The notes under the pieces were generated by a model. The model ran no database searches. It saw only the letters and a list, made by a program, of their open reading frames with translations, and was not told where the DNA came from. A DNA stretch of 64,000 bases from Brachypodium distachyon (lineage: Eukaryota; Streptophyta; Magnoliopsida; Poales; Poaceae). This document shows, one piece after another, positions 10,681-23,155 of this stretch (the stretch's first letter is position 1; the number at the start of each line of letters is the position of its first letter). The stretch covers positions 24,170,501-24,234,500 of the forward strand of contig NC_016132.3 in NCBI RefSeq assembly GCF_000005505.3. The letters are read 5' to 3'. Made by a program: the position numbers and the translations under genes.

Positions 10681-13400
10681 CAGGCCCGGCCCTGGGGCGG
10701 CTTGCCCTGCTTCCCGAGTTTGCTCCGATCGGTGCTCCGGGGAGACGTGGCACGCATCGTGCAGTTCCGTGGCATCCTCTGCTGCGCGTGCTTTTCTGCT
10801 GTAAAAATAAGTTGAAAATAGGATTCCGTAACACCCGACGCCCTTCCGTGCAAAATCAATGTTTACATCTGAAATCAAAGATGGAGCAGAGCTGAGTCGC
10901 TGCCATGGCTCCAACGGCCTCGCCGGTGCAGCGGCGGGCACGCGGCACGCCCAGACCTGGAGACGGCAGGCGAGCACATGCTTGCAGTTCGTCGACTATT
11001 GTCTTCGTTTGTCCGCAACTGAAACACCAGTATCAACCTGCAGTTCCTCGACTTGGCTCCTCGCACGGTGCCTCCGTCCGTCCGCGGGAGCCGCTGGCGC
11101 CGGACTGCACTTCATTGATTCGATTCCTTTCATATTTGTGATTCATCATCAGCATAAGGACTAATCTTCCAGAAAGCCATGGACGACAAGGAGGCAGAAA
11201 CAGGGCCTCTTCTTCCCTGACTCCGACCACGGCGTCGCCGCCTCGATCTCTGCCATCAGTGAGCTTTGGCTCGATTTCTCCCACATGCAAGTTCCTCTAT
11301 GCCCACTGATCATTTCCCCTCAGTCAATTTGATGGTTCTGTTCGCCGCTGCTGCTTCATCATGGATGGGCGTCTCGCCGAGGTCCTCCTCGCCGCTGCTG
11401 CGTCACTGCGTCAGGCATGGCACCACAGGCAGACGAGTTCAGAGGATTTGAGGGCCGTATCAGGGAGAAAGCTGGCCGATGCTCGAAGAACGAGATCGAG
11501 GCGATCGGTTCGATGCGCACGAGGTCCGCTGGGAAGGAAATACTCCATGCGAGAGGTCCTTCGGAGGAGAAAGGAATACGCTTTTTTTTCCCCAGAAAAT
11601 AGACGTGGGGTAGAACCGTACGATGACAAACGAGTGGAGAGGGAGCACAGATCGGGGCATACCGAAGGGACAGGCAAGCAGCGTCCGGCCCGGGGGCCCG
11701 CACAGGGCCACAAATTTTGGGGGACCTCCTACGGTCCTACCCTTCAACGTATACATAGGCTTGATTATACATATACACTGCTAAATTAATAATAGGTTGG
11801 TCCAAAACTACGTAACTTTCCATGATTCCATCGATCGATCCCGTAACTCTCGTAGGTCTGGCCGGACTCTCTCTCCCAAATTCTCGATTGTTTCCAAAAT
11901 TTCAATTCGGCAAGATCGCTGCTGCTTCGCCTCTCTGGTTCCCTACCCGAGACAGGCCTTGCGACCAGTGCCCCGACCAATCGCCGCCAGGACGCCGCCC
12001 CTGCGCTCTCTTCTTGACCTCTGCCTGACCGCCCGACGGCCCGAGCCAGTTCTGATTTTGCGGTTCTGCTGCTGACTGCAGACTGTTACATCACCTGCAT
12101 CGCCTCTCTTGATCGCCGGCAGGGGTGAGCAATGGAGCATCTAAGAATCTTATCAATCCAGTTTCTGCATAAATTGGTGGATGAGATTGATACTCATAGG
12201 CTCATAGCATCATGAACCACTTTGCATCAATGAATGTTAGAAGAAATAATAGAGCACTTTTATGATACCTCGGGATTCTAAAATTGTACCTGGGAGTACC
12301 AGATGTATCTGACCGTCAATAACAAAAGGGTAATTTTGTCTTTCCCTTCTAATCTAATCGATGTGCCCAGCCCAGCCCGACCCAAGACGGCCAGACCGAT
12401 CTCCATCGTCGCTGCCGGAATGCCTAGGCCGATCTCCACCGCCGCCGCTTCCTAGCCAAGAACAACACCGGGCGGCCTCTGGAAACGGAGCAAGAAGTGA
12501 AAGAGAGAGAGACCAGCAGAGCATGGAAGGAAGTGGCGGACGGAAGAAGAGTAGAAAGAAAAGGCGCATGATCATTATCGTCATCATCATTCATGGCGCA
12601 AGGAGGTGGGGAGCCCCCACGGGCCACAGGGCCATCTCTCCAGTAACGCATAGCACGGCGCGGCCGGGTAGAGGATTAAACAAATCATCGAGCATGCCGG
12701 ACGGGGTAGTGGTCGCCCCGGTTGGTGGGAATTTTATTGCAGCCTGATCTACGGACACAATTTGTGTCAGCCTCTTCTCCTCGCTCGCTGGAAAGTCCCA
12801 TCGCCACCCGTTGGCTCGCCGGCCATCTCAGAGTCGTAGACAATAGGCGGCCTCATCCATCCCCTCCGCCCCCTCTGCAAGTGCCGCGACGGCCAAATCG
12901 AGTGGAACGGCTGCCCCGTCGGTGCAGCGCCTCATCCCCTCCACCGCCAGACCGTCCCTTCCTACCGCGGTGCATTCGTCCGCTCCAAGGGCGCCTCGTC
13001 CCCTCCCCGAAAGTTCTTATTGTTTTTCTTATTGCAAACACAAGATCGACCAAACTATTCCGAGAAAATTATGATTTTGCCATCCAACAAAAGGTACTCC
13101 GCTGGATTCAGACTCGGTACTCCGCAGAACTAAAGATCAAGTACCATCCAACACTAACCACTGGATTGGGACATACGAACGGCCCATATTAAATCAGGGG
13201 TACTGTAAAAGAGCTCTAATATTAAATATAATATGTATAAACTTTTTGATATAAATGTAACTTTTGATTCATTGCTAGCTTTCGCGGTGAAATTTTATAT
13301 ATACATACATTAGTCATTATTATTATATTTTATTAAGCCTCCCGACAAGGCCCTAAGTCCTAATTTCGCACCGGGCCCTGAAATCTCCGGACCGGGCCTG
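10681..13400. mobile_element. Candidate hAT-type transposon (non-autonomous)
   Basis: The left end starts CAGGCCCGGCCC at 10681. The right end, read on the minus strand from 13400, starts CAGGCCCGGTCC. The block is flanked by CCTGGCAG (10673-10680) and CCTGGCAT (13401-13408), an 8-bp direct repeat with one mismatch. Inverted ends of this type and an 8-bp duplication are the hAT signature (family knowledge). No transposase frame is recognisable, so it would depend on enzymes from elsewhere. An inner relic with CACAGGGCCACAAATTTTGG near 11700 resembles another decayed hAT end, suggesting nesting. The remaining interior, including GC-rich parts at 12360-12760, has no identifiable gene. Confidence 0.62.
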
Positions 13401-13408
13401 CCTGGCAT

Positions 13409-14774
13409 TGAACTGGGCAGAATTGTGTGGCAGAGGGCTAGGCTGGGAGGCCGGCGGCAAGCGAAGTCGGTGATGGGCGGCGGCAGACAGTCGGCGGGGG
13501 CGACAGTGACGCGCGCGATGGCAGCGACTGCAGCGTCGGGTTGGCGGCATGGCGCAGTGTACGACGGCAAGGAACGGCGACGACAGCGGACGTTGCTCGA
13601 CGCGGGACAGCGGCGGACGGTGTGTATCTGGAATTCTGGATGCTTATTTTGCGGGGATTAAGGGGCTATCGGGCGGAAGGCGCTGTTGCGGCGGCTTGTT
13701 TTTTTCCTTTTTTTTGCGTTCAGTTTGCGTGCGGGATGAGATGCGACGTAATTATCGGGCGGAGAACAAATGAACCTGGATCGTTTGGTTAGAGCTTATC
13801 TATGGTCCAGATTTGATTTTCCTGCTAAGTTCGTGCCTTTTTAAGTAGTAGAGATAGAGATGTATGGCAATTGTTGACCTAGTGTCCTTCTTTGTTTGTT
13901 TTCACTTGCGTAGTATAGATGATTTATTATAGGTTAACTAGTAGGATGTGTGTAGAGCTCTCCAATTAAGCCATGTTATCAAATCATCCAAACCATCTGA
14001 GCAAATAAAATATGATATCTAGACCATCTAGAATACATTGACTCCCTTTGTTCAGAAATAAGTGTACGTTTGGGTTTAAAATTTGTTCATAAAAGATTGT
14101 ACTTCTCTTTTTTTTAAACAGTTTACACTAAGAAAAATCGTCTCTCTCATTACACGGAAATCAAACCCAATGACATTTTTCATGCACTTAACTCATCAGA
14201 CGTGGGACAATTAAAGAGAAGAGAGATGGTGGTTTACACTTCCGATGCATTTTTTTTTCTACGTATACTTGCTCTCTAACACGTTTTTGCGCTTTTTTCT
14301 GCCGATTATAATTTAAGTCGGCAGACAAACACTAAAATAGCAAACGGATGAGAAAATGGGATTGCGATAATCAACCGCAATGCCAGACGAAATCTTAATG
14401 GACATTGAGGCTAGTGTTTTGGTTGATACACTAATACTGGTACACCAGCGTGATTTGCGATTGGGCTTAAAATTGAAACTAAACGCAATTGAACATCAGA
14501 GCAGGTGTCATTATTTGGTTCCATGTCCCGATTAAGTTAAGTTCTAAAGACACCTGGGCATTCCCCGGCTCTCGGACGACGAGACATGCGGGGCGTCCGT
14601 CCACGCTGGCACCCGCGCCTTATCCGAATCCAGAATCCCAGCCACCCAATCACAATATCCAAGTTCCACAAAAATCCAAACCAAAACGGAAACAGCCAGC
14701 TAGCGGAGGAAGGAAGGAAACTCCTCCGGCGATCTCTCCCCCCCTCACAAACTCCATCCTCTCCCGAAATGCTA
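13409..14774. other. Upstream region of TLP18.3 with MITE remnant
   Basis: A GC-rich stretch (13425-13780) has open frames without recognisable function. From 14039 to about 14265 lies a decayed copy of the MITE that is complete at 37308-37590 (shared AAATAAGTGTACGTTT and CATTACACGGAAATCAAACC). The TLP18.3 promoter and 5' UTR should lie just before 14775; I cannot place a convincing TATA box. Confidence 0.5.
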
Positions 14775-15833
14775 ATGGAGACCCTCCTCTCCCCCTCCGC
14801 ATTGCTCAGCCCAGCACTCCGCGGCTCCTCCTCCAAGACGACGAAGCTAGTACCTCCCGCCGCCTCGTGCAAGCCTACCACGATCTCCTGCTTGCTCAGG
14901 AAGCCGCAGGCGGTCGTTGCTTCTTCTCGAGGGGACGGCGTCGTTGGGAGCAGCTGGGTTTCGTTGTTGCAGCATGGCATGGCCGCGGCAGCTCTGTCTC
15001 TGGCGCTCACGCTCGCGCCGGCTCCGGCCCCGGCCGTGGCGTCGGAGTTCGACGTGCTGAACGATGGCCCGCCGGCCGACACGTACGTGGTGGACGACGC
15101 GGGCGTGCTGAGCCGCGTGACCAAGTCCGACGTGAAGCGGCTCGCCCGCGACCTCGAGGCCCGCAAGAACATCCGGATCAACTTCGTCACCGTCCGCAAG
15201 CTCACGGTACGTAATTAACTCGTAGCTGATCAGGATTCAGCCGGCGTTTAGGCTGCCAATTAAGCTCACTCTGCCCCTCAATTGCGCGACGCAGAGCAAG
15301 GCTGACGCGTTCGAGTACGCGGACCAAGTGCTGGAGAAGTGGTACCCGACGGTGGAGGAGGGCGGCAACAAGGGGATCGTCGTGCTCGTCACCAGCCAGA
15401 AGGAAGGCGCCATCACCGGCGGCCCCGCATTCGTGCAGGCAGTCGGGGACGCCATCCTCGACGCCACCGTCTCCGAGAACCTGCCAGGTTACTTAGTTAG
15501 CTTCCCCCTTCCCCCTTCCCGGAGGGATGTACGGCGATCGAGCTAGCACGGAAAACTAAACTACGGAGCTCTGCTCTCCTTGCAGTGCTGGCGACGGACG
15601 AGAAGTACAACGAGGCGATCTACTCGACGGCGAAGCGGCTGGTGGCGGCCATCGACGGGCTGCCGGACCCGGGTGGGCCGGCGTTCCAGGAGAGCAAGCG
15701 GGAGTCCAACTTCAAGAGCAAGGAGGAGACGGAGGAGAAGCGCGGACAGTTCACGCTCGTCGTCGGGGGACTGCTCGTCATCGCCTTCGTCGTGCCCATG
15801 GCGCAGTACTACGCCTACATCTCCAAGAAGTGA
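14775..15833 (+). CDS. Thylakoid lumen 18.3-kDa protein TLP18.3 (TPM domain)
   Basis: Three exons: 14775-15206, 15295-15487, 15586-15833, giving 290 residues, all with GT-AG introns and preserved frame. Residues 1 to about 90 form a bipartite plastid/lumen transit peptide: a Ser/Thr/Arg-rich part, then MAAAALSLALTLAPAPAP ending in the lumenal cleavage-like AVAS. The TPM domain (about 100-235) has DTYVVDDAGVLSR, KNIRINFVTVRKLT and NKGIVVLVTSQKEGAITGG. A C-terminal membrane helix (FTLVVGGLLVIAFVVPMAQ) anchors it in the thylakoid with the domain in the lumen. The family (Arabidopsis At1g54780) is reported to act as an acid phosphatase in photosystem II repair. An ATG six bases upstream (14769) is possible, but METLLSP matches remembered grass orthologues. 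It converges on the GDSL gene. Confidence 0.95.
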
Positions 15834-16539
15834 TCCAGCAGCGTGCGATGCACAGTAAATTAATTACTCGAGAGAAGAAGGAAATTGTTCGGTTCCTCCC
15901 CACGGTTTTCCGTTGGAATTTTTAGAAGTGAACACAGGGTGAGTGATCAAAACATGCAAGCGCATTCTTCTGTGCAGTACTGCAGTGTGCGGATGAAGGG
16001 ACTGTTTGGGACTTGAATTTCACAGGAATCAGTTCAGTTCCTGCAGGATTCAGAAGAAATTCTCACCCATTGGTAACTTAATCTGCTTGCGGTAGCTCAA
16101 ATGGACATACATATCTGTCGTTAACTTGATGTAAAACAACCGTTTCTTACCTCAGTTCGTCAATACTCGATGCCATTAAGTGCTTGCAGAGTGCGAAACT
16201 TTCCTTCAAAACTTGCATTCTACAAATGAAATCTTGTTATAAACTTCTCAACTTCTCTTTTCGACTTAGTCCCTGTTTTCATTGAATGTAATTTTTGTGT
16301 GCTCCCCGGTATTTACTCCAAACTCAATCTATTAATCAAAAGGCAGATCTCCGCCGATAACTTGGAAAAAAACCGAAACCTTTGGTAGTTTTGCAGAGGG
16401 AAGGGCGCACATCAGGCATGACAGTCTTGGACAATTGAAAAGAAGCCATATAAGATTATTAACAAGTGATAAATACATCATTTGCTATCAATACAAACTT
16501 GCAGTGGTTTGCTAATTCAGTGGGGTAAATACCAGCTCA
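15834..16539. other. Convergent 3' intergenic region
   Basis: 706 bp separate the TLP18.3 stop from the stop of the GDSL gene on the other strand. It must hold both 3' UTRs and polyadenylation signals; no further gene or transposon is evident. Confidence 0.6.
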
Positions 16540-19500
16540 TTAGAATCTCGGTTTTAGGAGGAATGGCATCTTGTCAACGAATGGAGGATCGGAGTGTCTC
16601 CCGGTCAGAATCTGTGATGTAATGTGGAAATTTGCAGCTTCTGTGTAATGTATTCCGTCCCAGTTGACATATTCAGTACTGTCACTGCACCCTTTTGCAG
16701 TTACAAGATTGCCATTTACAGACTTTGTCTGTCCACACGGTACTCGACCATCATAGTTCAGGGGTGGCCCTCCATATCCACAACATGCTTGTGTTGGATT
16801 CTCGAACCCTGCAAGATTTTGAAGTGCAAATTAAAAAAAATCACTTGAATTATTGCTAAAAAATATTACTGCGTTAAATAGTTCAACAAATGTAAAAACC
16901 CATAGTACACGGAAGTCAAAGAGACAAAGACTAGGCAGGATGAGCAAAGAGACAAAAACTAAAGCATCTTTGTTTTCCCTCCTTTAGTGGGCTGATCATT
17001 GCTAGCACTTGTTCAGGAATGATTGTAAAATTTCATCATAAGCCTTCTACTTAAGCTTGATTAGAATTCTTGAAAACATCTTTCCTGGTAAATGGACACC
17101 AAACGATATCTTGTGCATTAGTTTGTTTTTATAACTAGAGAATATGTTGAAGTGTAGTTTGCTTACCATATCGAGAATAATTGGCGATCAGGCTGTACTT
17201 GATGGAGTAGATGTCAATGTAAGTGATATCAGCTCCAGCAAATTGACCTCTTAACTTTGTGCAAAGTGCATGCAGCTGTAAGTTAAAAATCTTTGCAGCA
17301 CGATTGTGCTTTGTTACACAATGAACTTCATCCAGTTGTGATGGGTCTTTGCCAAAAAGAGCTATGTTTTGAGGTAAGCAACCGAGAGGGCCTGTATTGT
17401 GGATCCAGAATTTCCTGGCACCTTGCTCGTATAGTGACTGAAATAAGGAGTACAGACTCTAAGGTCAAATTATAGATGATAAAAAGAATATAGGAGTTAG
17501 GAACTTCCACAAGACGTATATAACTAGAAGAGTATAGCAAGATCCAATAATGCATAATCCGGAACCTATATGAACTACATCCAGAGTTTTTACCTCTATT
17601 AGCAGTGTAATTACCAAAATACACTGAAGCAAATATGACTAGCATATGCACTGAAGTATATAACTACAAACCTTTAGCCCAGTTTCAAATTCCAGCAAAA
17701 TAGTCGGAATGGATGCAATGACTTGGTCCTCTGTTTTCGAGTAGAATTGACCAGCAAGGTCATTTTGACCAATATCAAACATGTAGAGTCCCTTTGAAAA
17801 GTAATCCAACTGAGGAATATACCGCCTGTACCTATCTCCTGAAAAAAGTATGATAAAGCAATTCTGTTACAAATAGAGTTCCATTCATTGGGTGATTATC
17901 AGTTGTATTGAGAAGTCATCTGATTAAACCATCAGTTGAAATACTTGAAAACTAAATTAAAAAAAAATGAAAGCTTGTGAGACCACTTAAACGGCATAGC
18001 CCTAGACCTATTACAACATCAAGCCTTAAATTTTACGATTGCACTCAGTACAACAATACCAAATATGTTACGACCGTTGCAAATTGTTGTAGTCTCATGG
18101 CTGCAGAATTTTAGATAATTTTGCCTCTTGGCTGCAGAATTTAGTTAGTTCTGCATCTTTCTTTCTTTTTCTCACTTTGCACAGTTACATTTCATTTTAA
18201 TATATGACTGTAGGCACTTTACCTACAGCCTTTAACCTTAAAAAAAAATGTCGTAGTCTAAGTTACCTGATGAAGAATAAGAAACTTAGTTGGTCCTTCA
18301 CAAATACGGTATGCACTTAACATTATGCGTACTTAATCATTTTGATGGTTCTAGTTATTTTGCTGAGATCTTTCATGAGTTCAGACTATTTTAACTCAAT
18401 GGTTTCAGTACAGATTAAATGCATATAGGATGCTGAATAAGACATTCTATTTTAGGACTCCGCTATATCCAAAGTTGTGGCATGCAAGTACAAGACAACT
18501 TGTTAATGTCATACCTTTAGAGAGCAGCTTAGTGACTTTTTCCTTGAATGCAAAGAATTGCTTAATCTGAAGACCGAAGGAAAACGGACTGACAGATGTT
18601 GCAGTTGCTGGAGTAATTGAACAGCCCGCTTGAGCAAAATTAACACCTGCCAGGAAGTTAGGTGCACCAACAGAATCCAAGTACGAGTTGAGGAATGGCA
18701 TATCCATCGCATCCACTACAAGGAGAAGTTCAAGAAACATACATCAGACCACTTGATTTGTTCTTCGACTAAGTAAGAAAAACAGCTTACAGTCATGTCA
18801 AGAGAATCAACACTCAGTGCAAATCATTATTTCTGACAAAAATAATGCAATACTGCTCCCACTAAAGAACTTCCTAATATGAGTAAGCCAAATGGCCCAG
18901 CTTACCAGCCATACACCTTTGCATAATTTTTCATAAATTTTGTTGTGTGCCAATGAAACTGATACTGCACAACTTCTTCTCATTCCACTTATTGTCATCA
19001 AACCAAGGAATTCATGCTTGTAAGTTAGTGATGATTCGCTGACAGCATAACTTTCAGAAAATATTATTTTCTGCAAAGAGAACTGTGCTAGCAATTTGTT
19101 TGCTTCTTAGCTACTCCTCCAAACTATTACTAGACATGTTTCTCCTCCAAGCTCCCATCATTACACGGCCTCGTAATGATTTAATTGATCAAAGTCAGCT
19201 GCAAAGCACTGTCCTTACAAACTAGTTAAATGAAAGTACATGATAGGTCTCAGTCGCTACAGCCGGTAGGGAAGGCAGCCAGATTGAAACAGTCTCTCAA
19301 TTTTCCGTGATTACGATGAATTCCATCAATAAGCAGCAGTTGCTTTCCCCACAGATCCACCGAAACCCACCAGAATGTTGCAACAAACAGGGGTGCCAGA
19401 TTGCACGAACTGGACTGGACCCCCACGTCCAGCAAAATTCCTCGAGTAATATAGTGTTAGAACAGTGTGTGCAACTACCAAGGACCAGTTGCAGTGGTGA

Positions 19501-20138
19501 TGCATAGATCTCCACTCCTAACCACCGCCCGGTGGCATTTGACCTATCAGGCAAACGACAACACTAACCAATTCGCCCTTTCCTCCAACCACCGCCCGGA
19601 CCAGATGGGCACACTGTCTTCAAAGATCCACGCAAAACCAAATCATCCGTATATCACCCGTACACGGTACACCGACTCTTTTCGCGTGCAACATCCCTAC
19701 CAATAATCATCAGAGGCACTAACGAATCATTTCGACAATCTACGAGACATCAATTTCTTTCGTGCAATTCAGGGAGAAGCAGCATCGCCTCTGCACCGTT
19801 TCTAGTGGCGCGATTCAGATGTCAACAAAGCGGCGGTTAACGAGACACACACAGCAGGAATAGATGGAAATCGGGAGGGGTTGCTTACTGAGGAAGTCGA
19901 CGATGAGGCGGCCGTCAGAGAACCGGCCAGAGGGGCTGCCGAAGAAGGTGGAGCCGTAGGGAGGGGGCATGGGCTCGAAGCCGGCGGCGATGCGGCCGCC
20001 GGTGTCGGAGTTGGAGTCGCCGAAGTTGAACGCTGCCGGGTAGTCGAAGTCCGACGACGCTGAGGCCTCACGGCCGCCGCCTCCGCCGAGGCAGAGGACG
20101 ACGAGGAGGAGCGCCACGGCCGCAGGCGTAGGACGCAT
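16540..20138 (-). CDS. GDSL esterase/lipase (At1g54790-like), secreted
   Basis: Five exons on the minus strand: 20138-19889, 18715-18515, 17838-17672, 17437-17167, 16808-16540; 385 residues, in frame throughout with GT-AG introns. Residues 1-27 are a signal peptide (VALLLVVLCLGGG). Block I is FNFGDSNSDTGG with nucleophile Ser42; block III contains MFDIGQNDLAG (GQND near 174-177); block V is NWDGIHYTEAAN with the likely catalytic Asp347 and His350. Length and motif order match plant SGNH/GDSL hydrolases, and conserved stretches such as FWIHNTGPLGCLPQNIA place it with Arabidopsis At1g54790 (about 383 aa). It should act in the apoplast on an ester substrate that the sequence does not reveal. The introns appear free of large elements. 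Confidence 0.93.
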
Positions 20139-20867
20139 GGCTGCGGCCTGCGGGCGCGGTGGTTGGAAGTTGGAACTGCTTTGACCACCTCGCTACTCCA
20201 CTCCGCTGTAGACTATCTTGTGATTTCTGTTACTCCAACCATGGGAGGCGGAGATTGGTGCGAATGAAGAAGAGGAAGCAGGAGCACTGGAGGAGGTGGT
20301 CGATGCTTGAAGCTTTGGAGCTTGCGGAAGCAGATTTGGTTTGAGATTAGGATCACAAAGGGTAGGCCACTGATGATTAAATGAAGTGTTAGGCCGTTTT
20401 GAAGGGTTTTTTTTTGCATTGGAGCCCTTACATAGATGGCATATTCTGAGTTCTTACTAAAGACAAGTTATGCAAGAGGATCAGGTGGTAATTATGGAGA
20501 TTTCAAGGGGTATGCAGTGAATTGTTTTCGCGATATCCTTCCTTGAAGGATATAACTGTTTTCTGACATTGCAAGTGAAGATAAATTGAGCCAAAATCCG
20601 TCTTGGGTAACGTGTCCCACTTGATGCACTGCCCATAATGTTTTTTTTCACACGCATGCGCCCATAATGTTTGTTTTCTTTTTCTGTTAGTTAGTCATTT
20701 GAATTGGGGCTGATCTTAGATTTCCTGCAAAAATAAAAAAGAATTTAGATTTTTGGCGGAACCTAGATTTCAGGGAAACTTGATTGACAGGGTGTTGGTT
20801 TTGGTCAATTGAATGCTAAATAGACCATCGAATAAACACGGGGAGATTTGCGTGCGACTCCTTTTTT
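20139..20867. other. 5' flank of the GDSL gene
   Basis: Contains the presumed promoter and 5' UTR of the minus-strand GDSL gene. Short open frames on both strands have no recognisable similarity. Poly-T tracts lie near 20406 and 20640. Confidence 0.4.
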
Positions 20868-20985
20868 TTTACTCTTCCGAACCATATTACTTGTCTCAAA
20901 TTTTTCCAGATATGAATATATGTATGTTTAAAAAATATTTAGATGCATGTAATATTGCGACAAGTAATATGGATCGGAGGGAGGA
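20868..20985. mobile_element. Stowaway-like MITE (decayed)
   Basis: The arms TTCCGAACCATATTACTTGT at the left and ACAAGTAATATGGATCGGAG at the right are near-perfect inverted repeats of each other around an AT-rich centre, as in Tc1/mariner-type MITEs of grasses. No coding capacity. Confidence 0.8.
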
Positions 20986-21449
20986 GCTTTTTTATTGGGG
21001 ATTAGCTAAACCAGAGCACCTACTCCAGTTTGTTTAAGCAGAAACATCACTTTGATCAAGGGGGGTCTGCGAGTAAATAAGGAATTTTGACGGGGTTAGG
21101 AGCATGATTTTATTTAAATGAAACGCAGCTGGTGTGGTGTGGGGTCAAAGAGGGGGGACATAAGTGGCAGGATGCAACGGTGTAAGTGGCAGTGGTGCCG
21201 TGGTGCGCGGGCGATTTACTTTTCTAATGACGCTTAGCTCAGGGCTCCACCCGCACATGGCACGGCCAAAGACAGCATCAGACATTCTTCTTCATTACTT
21301 GCTGCCACGCTTAACGTTGCATCGAATGAATGAACAGTTTTTACAACGACGAGGCCGGTAAAAAATCATTTTCTTTTGATTATACACACGGCTAATAAAA
21401 TCCCTAGCATGATGCTGCCTTCTCAGTAATTTGTGTGGATTATGTTTTA

Positions 21450-21577
21450 TACTCCCTCCGTCCAACAAAAGATGTCTCAACTTTGATTAAATTTGAATGC
21501 ATTTATATACTAAGTCATGTCTAGATATATCCAAATTTTAATAAATTTGAGACATCCTTTGTTGGACGGAGGAAGTA
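21450..21577. mobile_element. Stowaway MITE, complete
   Basis: 128 bp between TA dinucleotides. The left arm is CTCCCTCCGTCCAACAAAAG and the right arm CTTTGTTGGACGGAGGAAG; inner arms GATGTCTCAA and TTTGAGACATC also pair. The short size, TA flanks and CTCCCTCCGT ends define the Stowaway (mariner-type) class. Confidence 0.92.
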
Positions 21578-21684
21578 AATTTATATTACTCTGTATTGAA
21601 AGAAAAATTCAAAAACAAAAGTGATGATTTTTTTTAGCATGTAACTTATGTTGTTGGTCGAGTTGCTAGTCAAAGTTAAAGGAT

Positions 21685-21924
21685 ATTCCCTCTTTTTTCA
21701 TAAAGAATGACGCGGGGGCATTTCGAGGTCGAATTTTGACAAAAATTAACCGATAATATGTAGATTATATGTTATAGATTTTATACCGTTGAAAACGTAT
21801 TTAAAATACAAATCAAATGATATAATTTTTGTAGCACGCAACCTTAAAATCATTACTCTAATTATTGGTCAAAGTAAATTTTTAAAATGTGTGCGTGCCA
21901 TTTGTTTTTGAAAAGGAGGGAGTA
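21685..21924. mobile_element. Stowaway-like MITE (second family)
   Basis: AT-rich block starting ATTCCCTCTTTTTTCAT and ending AAAAGGAGGGAGTAAA, with a central ATATGTTATAGATTTTATACC. The ends are inverted and the size of about 240 bp fits a mariner-type MITE; the arms are degenerate. Confidence 0.65.
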
Positions 21925-22616
21925 AAATACATGGAGTATTGTGTGGTTTTTGTCGGGTTGAAGGTCGGACTCGGTTGACGAAACCAATGAGTACACAATT
22001 GCAGTTCAGTTGCATAAAAAAAGTTCTAAACCGAAATTTGAATTTCATAGAAAGTTCAAGGAAGAAAATCTTTTCCTTACCGTGTCATCAACGAGGTCAG
22101 CTTGCTCTGTTCAGAAATTCTGCACGGAGGAAGAACACGATTCCTGTACGAGTCCGTCTGGCGTCCTTCTACGGCTTGCTTGTCTTGTGTAGTCTTGTGT
22201 TCGGGATTTCTGATAAGCCATGCGATTTGTATATGGCCTAAAAGGCTAAAACATCTTAGTGCGATTCGTATCACTTATCAGAGGCAGGTTGCATACAAGC
22301 GAAGACATAATAAAAAAAAGCATACAAGCAAAGACCGTACGAGCAAGACCGGGATCAGCACACGATGCTACTGCACTCACCAGACTTCCGAGTCTTCTCC
22401 AGCTTACTACTCCGTACCTTCGTTTTCTGAAACCTCCGGTTTCCTTCCATTTTTGTTATGTTCCTCCTGTGGTCTTCTCCGGTTTCCTACCTTCGCTTTC
22501 CTGTAACCTCCGGTTGCATACAAGCACCAAAGCGGAGATTCCCTTGCGCTCAATCAGTAGCGGGGCGGCTTGATGGCACGTGGGGGCGGCTCGGTGCTGA
22601 GATGGGGGAGGATAAA
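21925..22616. other. Unassigned DNA
   Basis: Between the MITE and the foldback element. The direct repeat GGTTTCCT-ACCTTCG-TTTTC with CTCCGGTT (about 22410-22520) suggests local duplication. No gene recognised. Confidence 0.35.
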
Positions 22617-23155
22617 ATCATCTCCTTTCCTATTCTTATACTAACACATTTTGTTGTTTGTATAAATTATTTAATGGTCCAAATGAAGTCATAATTTTAT
22701 AAAAAATTCAGTGTAGTCTTAAGATGAGAAAATCCACCTTAAAAAGTTTGAAACTCTGGCATGTATATTTCTATTGGTATATGGCATATGAATGGTATAT
22801 GTAATTGATATATATCATCGGTATATGATATAGGAATGGTGTATGATATATGCACGATATGTCATTGCTATATAATATATGAATGGTATATGTCATTGGA
22901 ATATGGTAAATCAAATTTCAATGGTGTGCATGTGTCCCAGAAAAAAGAAGTCGGTTTAATCTCAATATTAGTACTCAACAGTACCAAAAAAGTAATAATT
23001 CTAGAGAATTTGCTCTGAAATTTTTGAATACTGAAGGTGAATTTTCCCATCTTAACCCTACCCTCAAATTTTCATAAATTCTGAATTTGTTTGGACCATT
23101 AAATAATTTATACAAGCAACAACATGTGTTACTATAAGAATAGCAAAGTCCAAGC
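22617..23155. mobile_element. Foldback-type element with long inverted arms
   Basis: Arms of roughly 120-140 bp, at about 22617-22760 and 23000-23155, are inverted copies: the left has CTATTCTTATACTAACACA and TATAAATTATTTAATGGTCC, the right has the reverse complements (GGACCATTAAATAATTTATA, and TGTGTTACTATAAGAATAGC with one base different). The centre (22765-22910) is built of degenerate ATATGAATGGTATATG-type repeats. The arms show several mismatches, so it is not recent. It could be a long-TIR Mutator-like MITE; I could not fix a target duplication. Confidence 0.72.

Noticed and set aside
11690..11720. Possible second hAT terminus (CACAGGGCCACAAATTTTGG)
   Set aside because: Motif order does not match the outer ends and no target duplication was found; kept only as a relic inside the larger element.
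12361..12747. 128-codon plus-strand frame inside the hAT-like element
   Set aside because: Low-complexity Arg/Ser/Pro translation with an equally open opposite strand; no family resemblance.
14489..15214. 241-codon frame overlapping TLP18.3 exon 1
   Set aside because: Shadow frame; the TLP18.3 frame has the recognisable protein and correct splicing.
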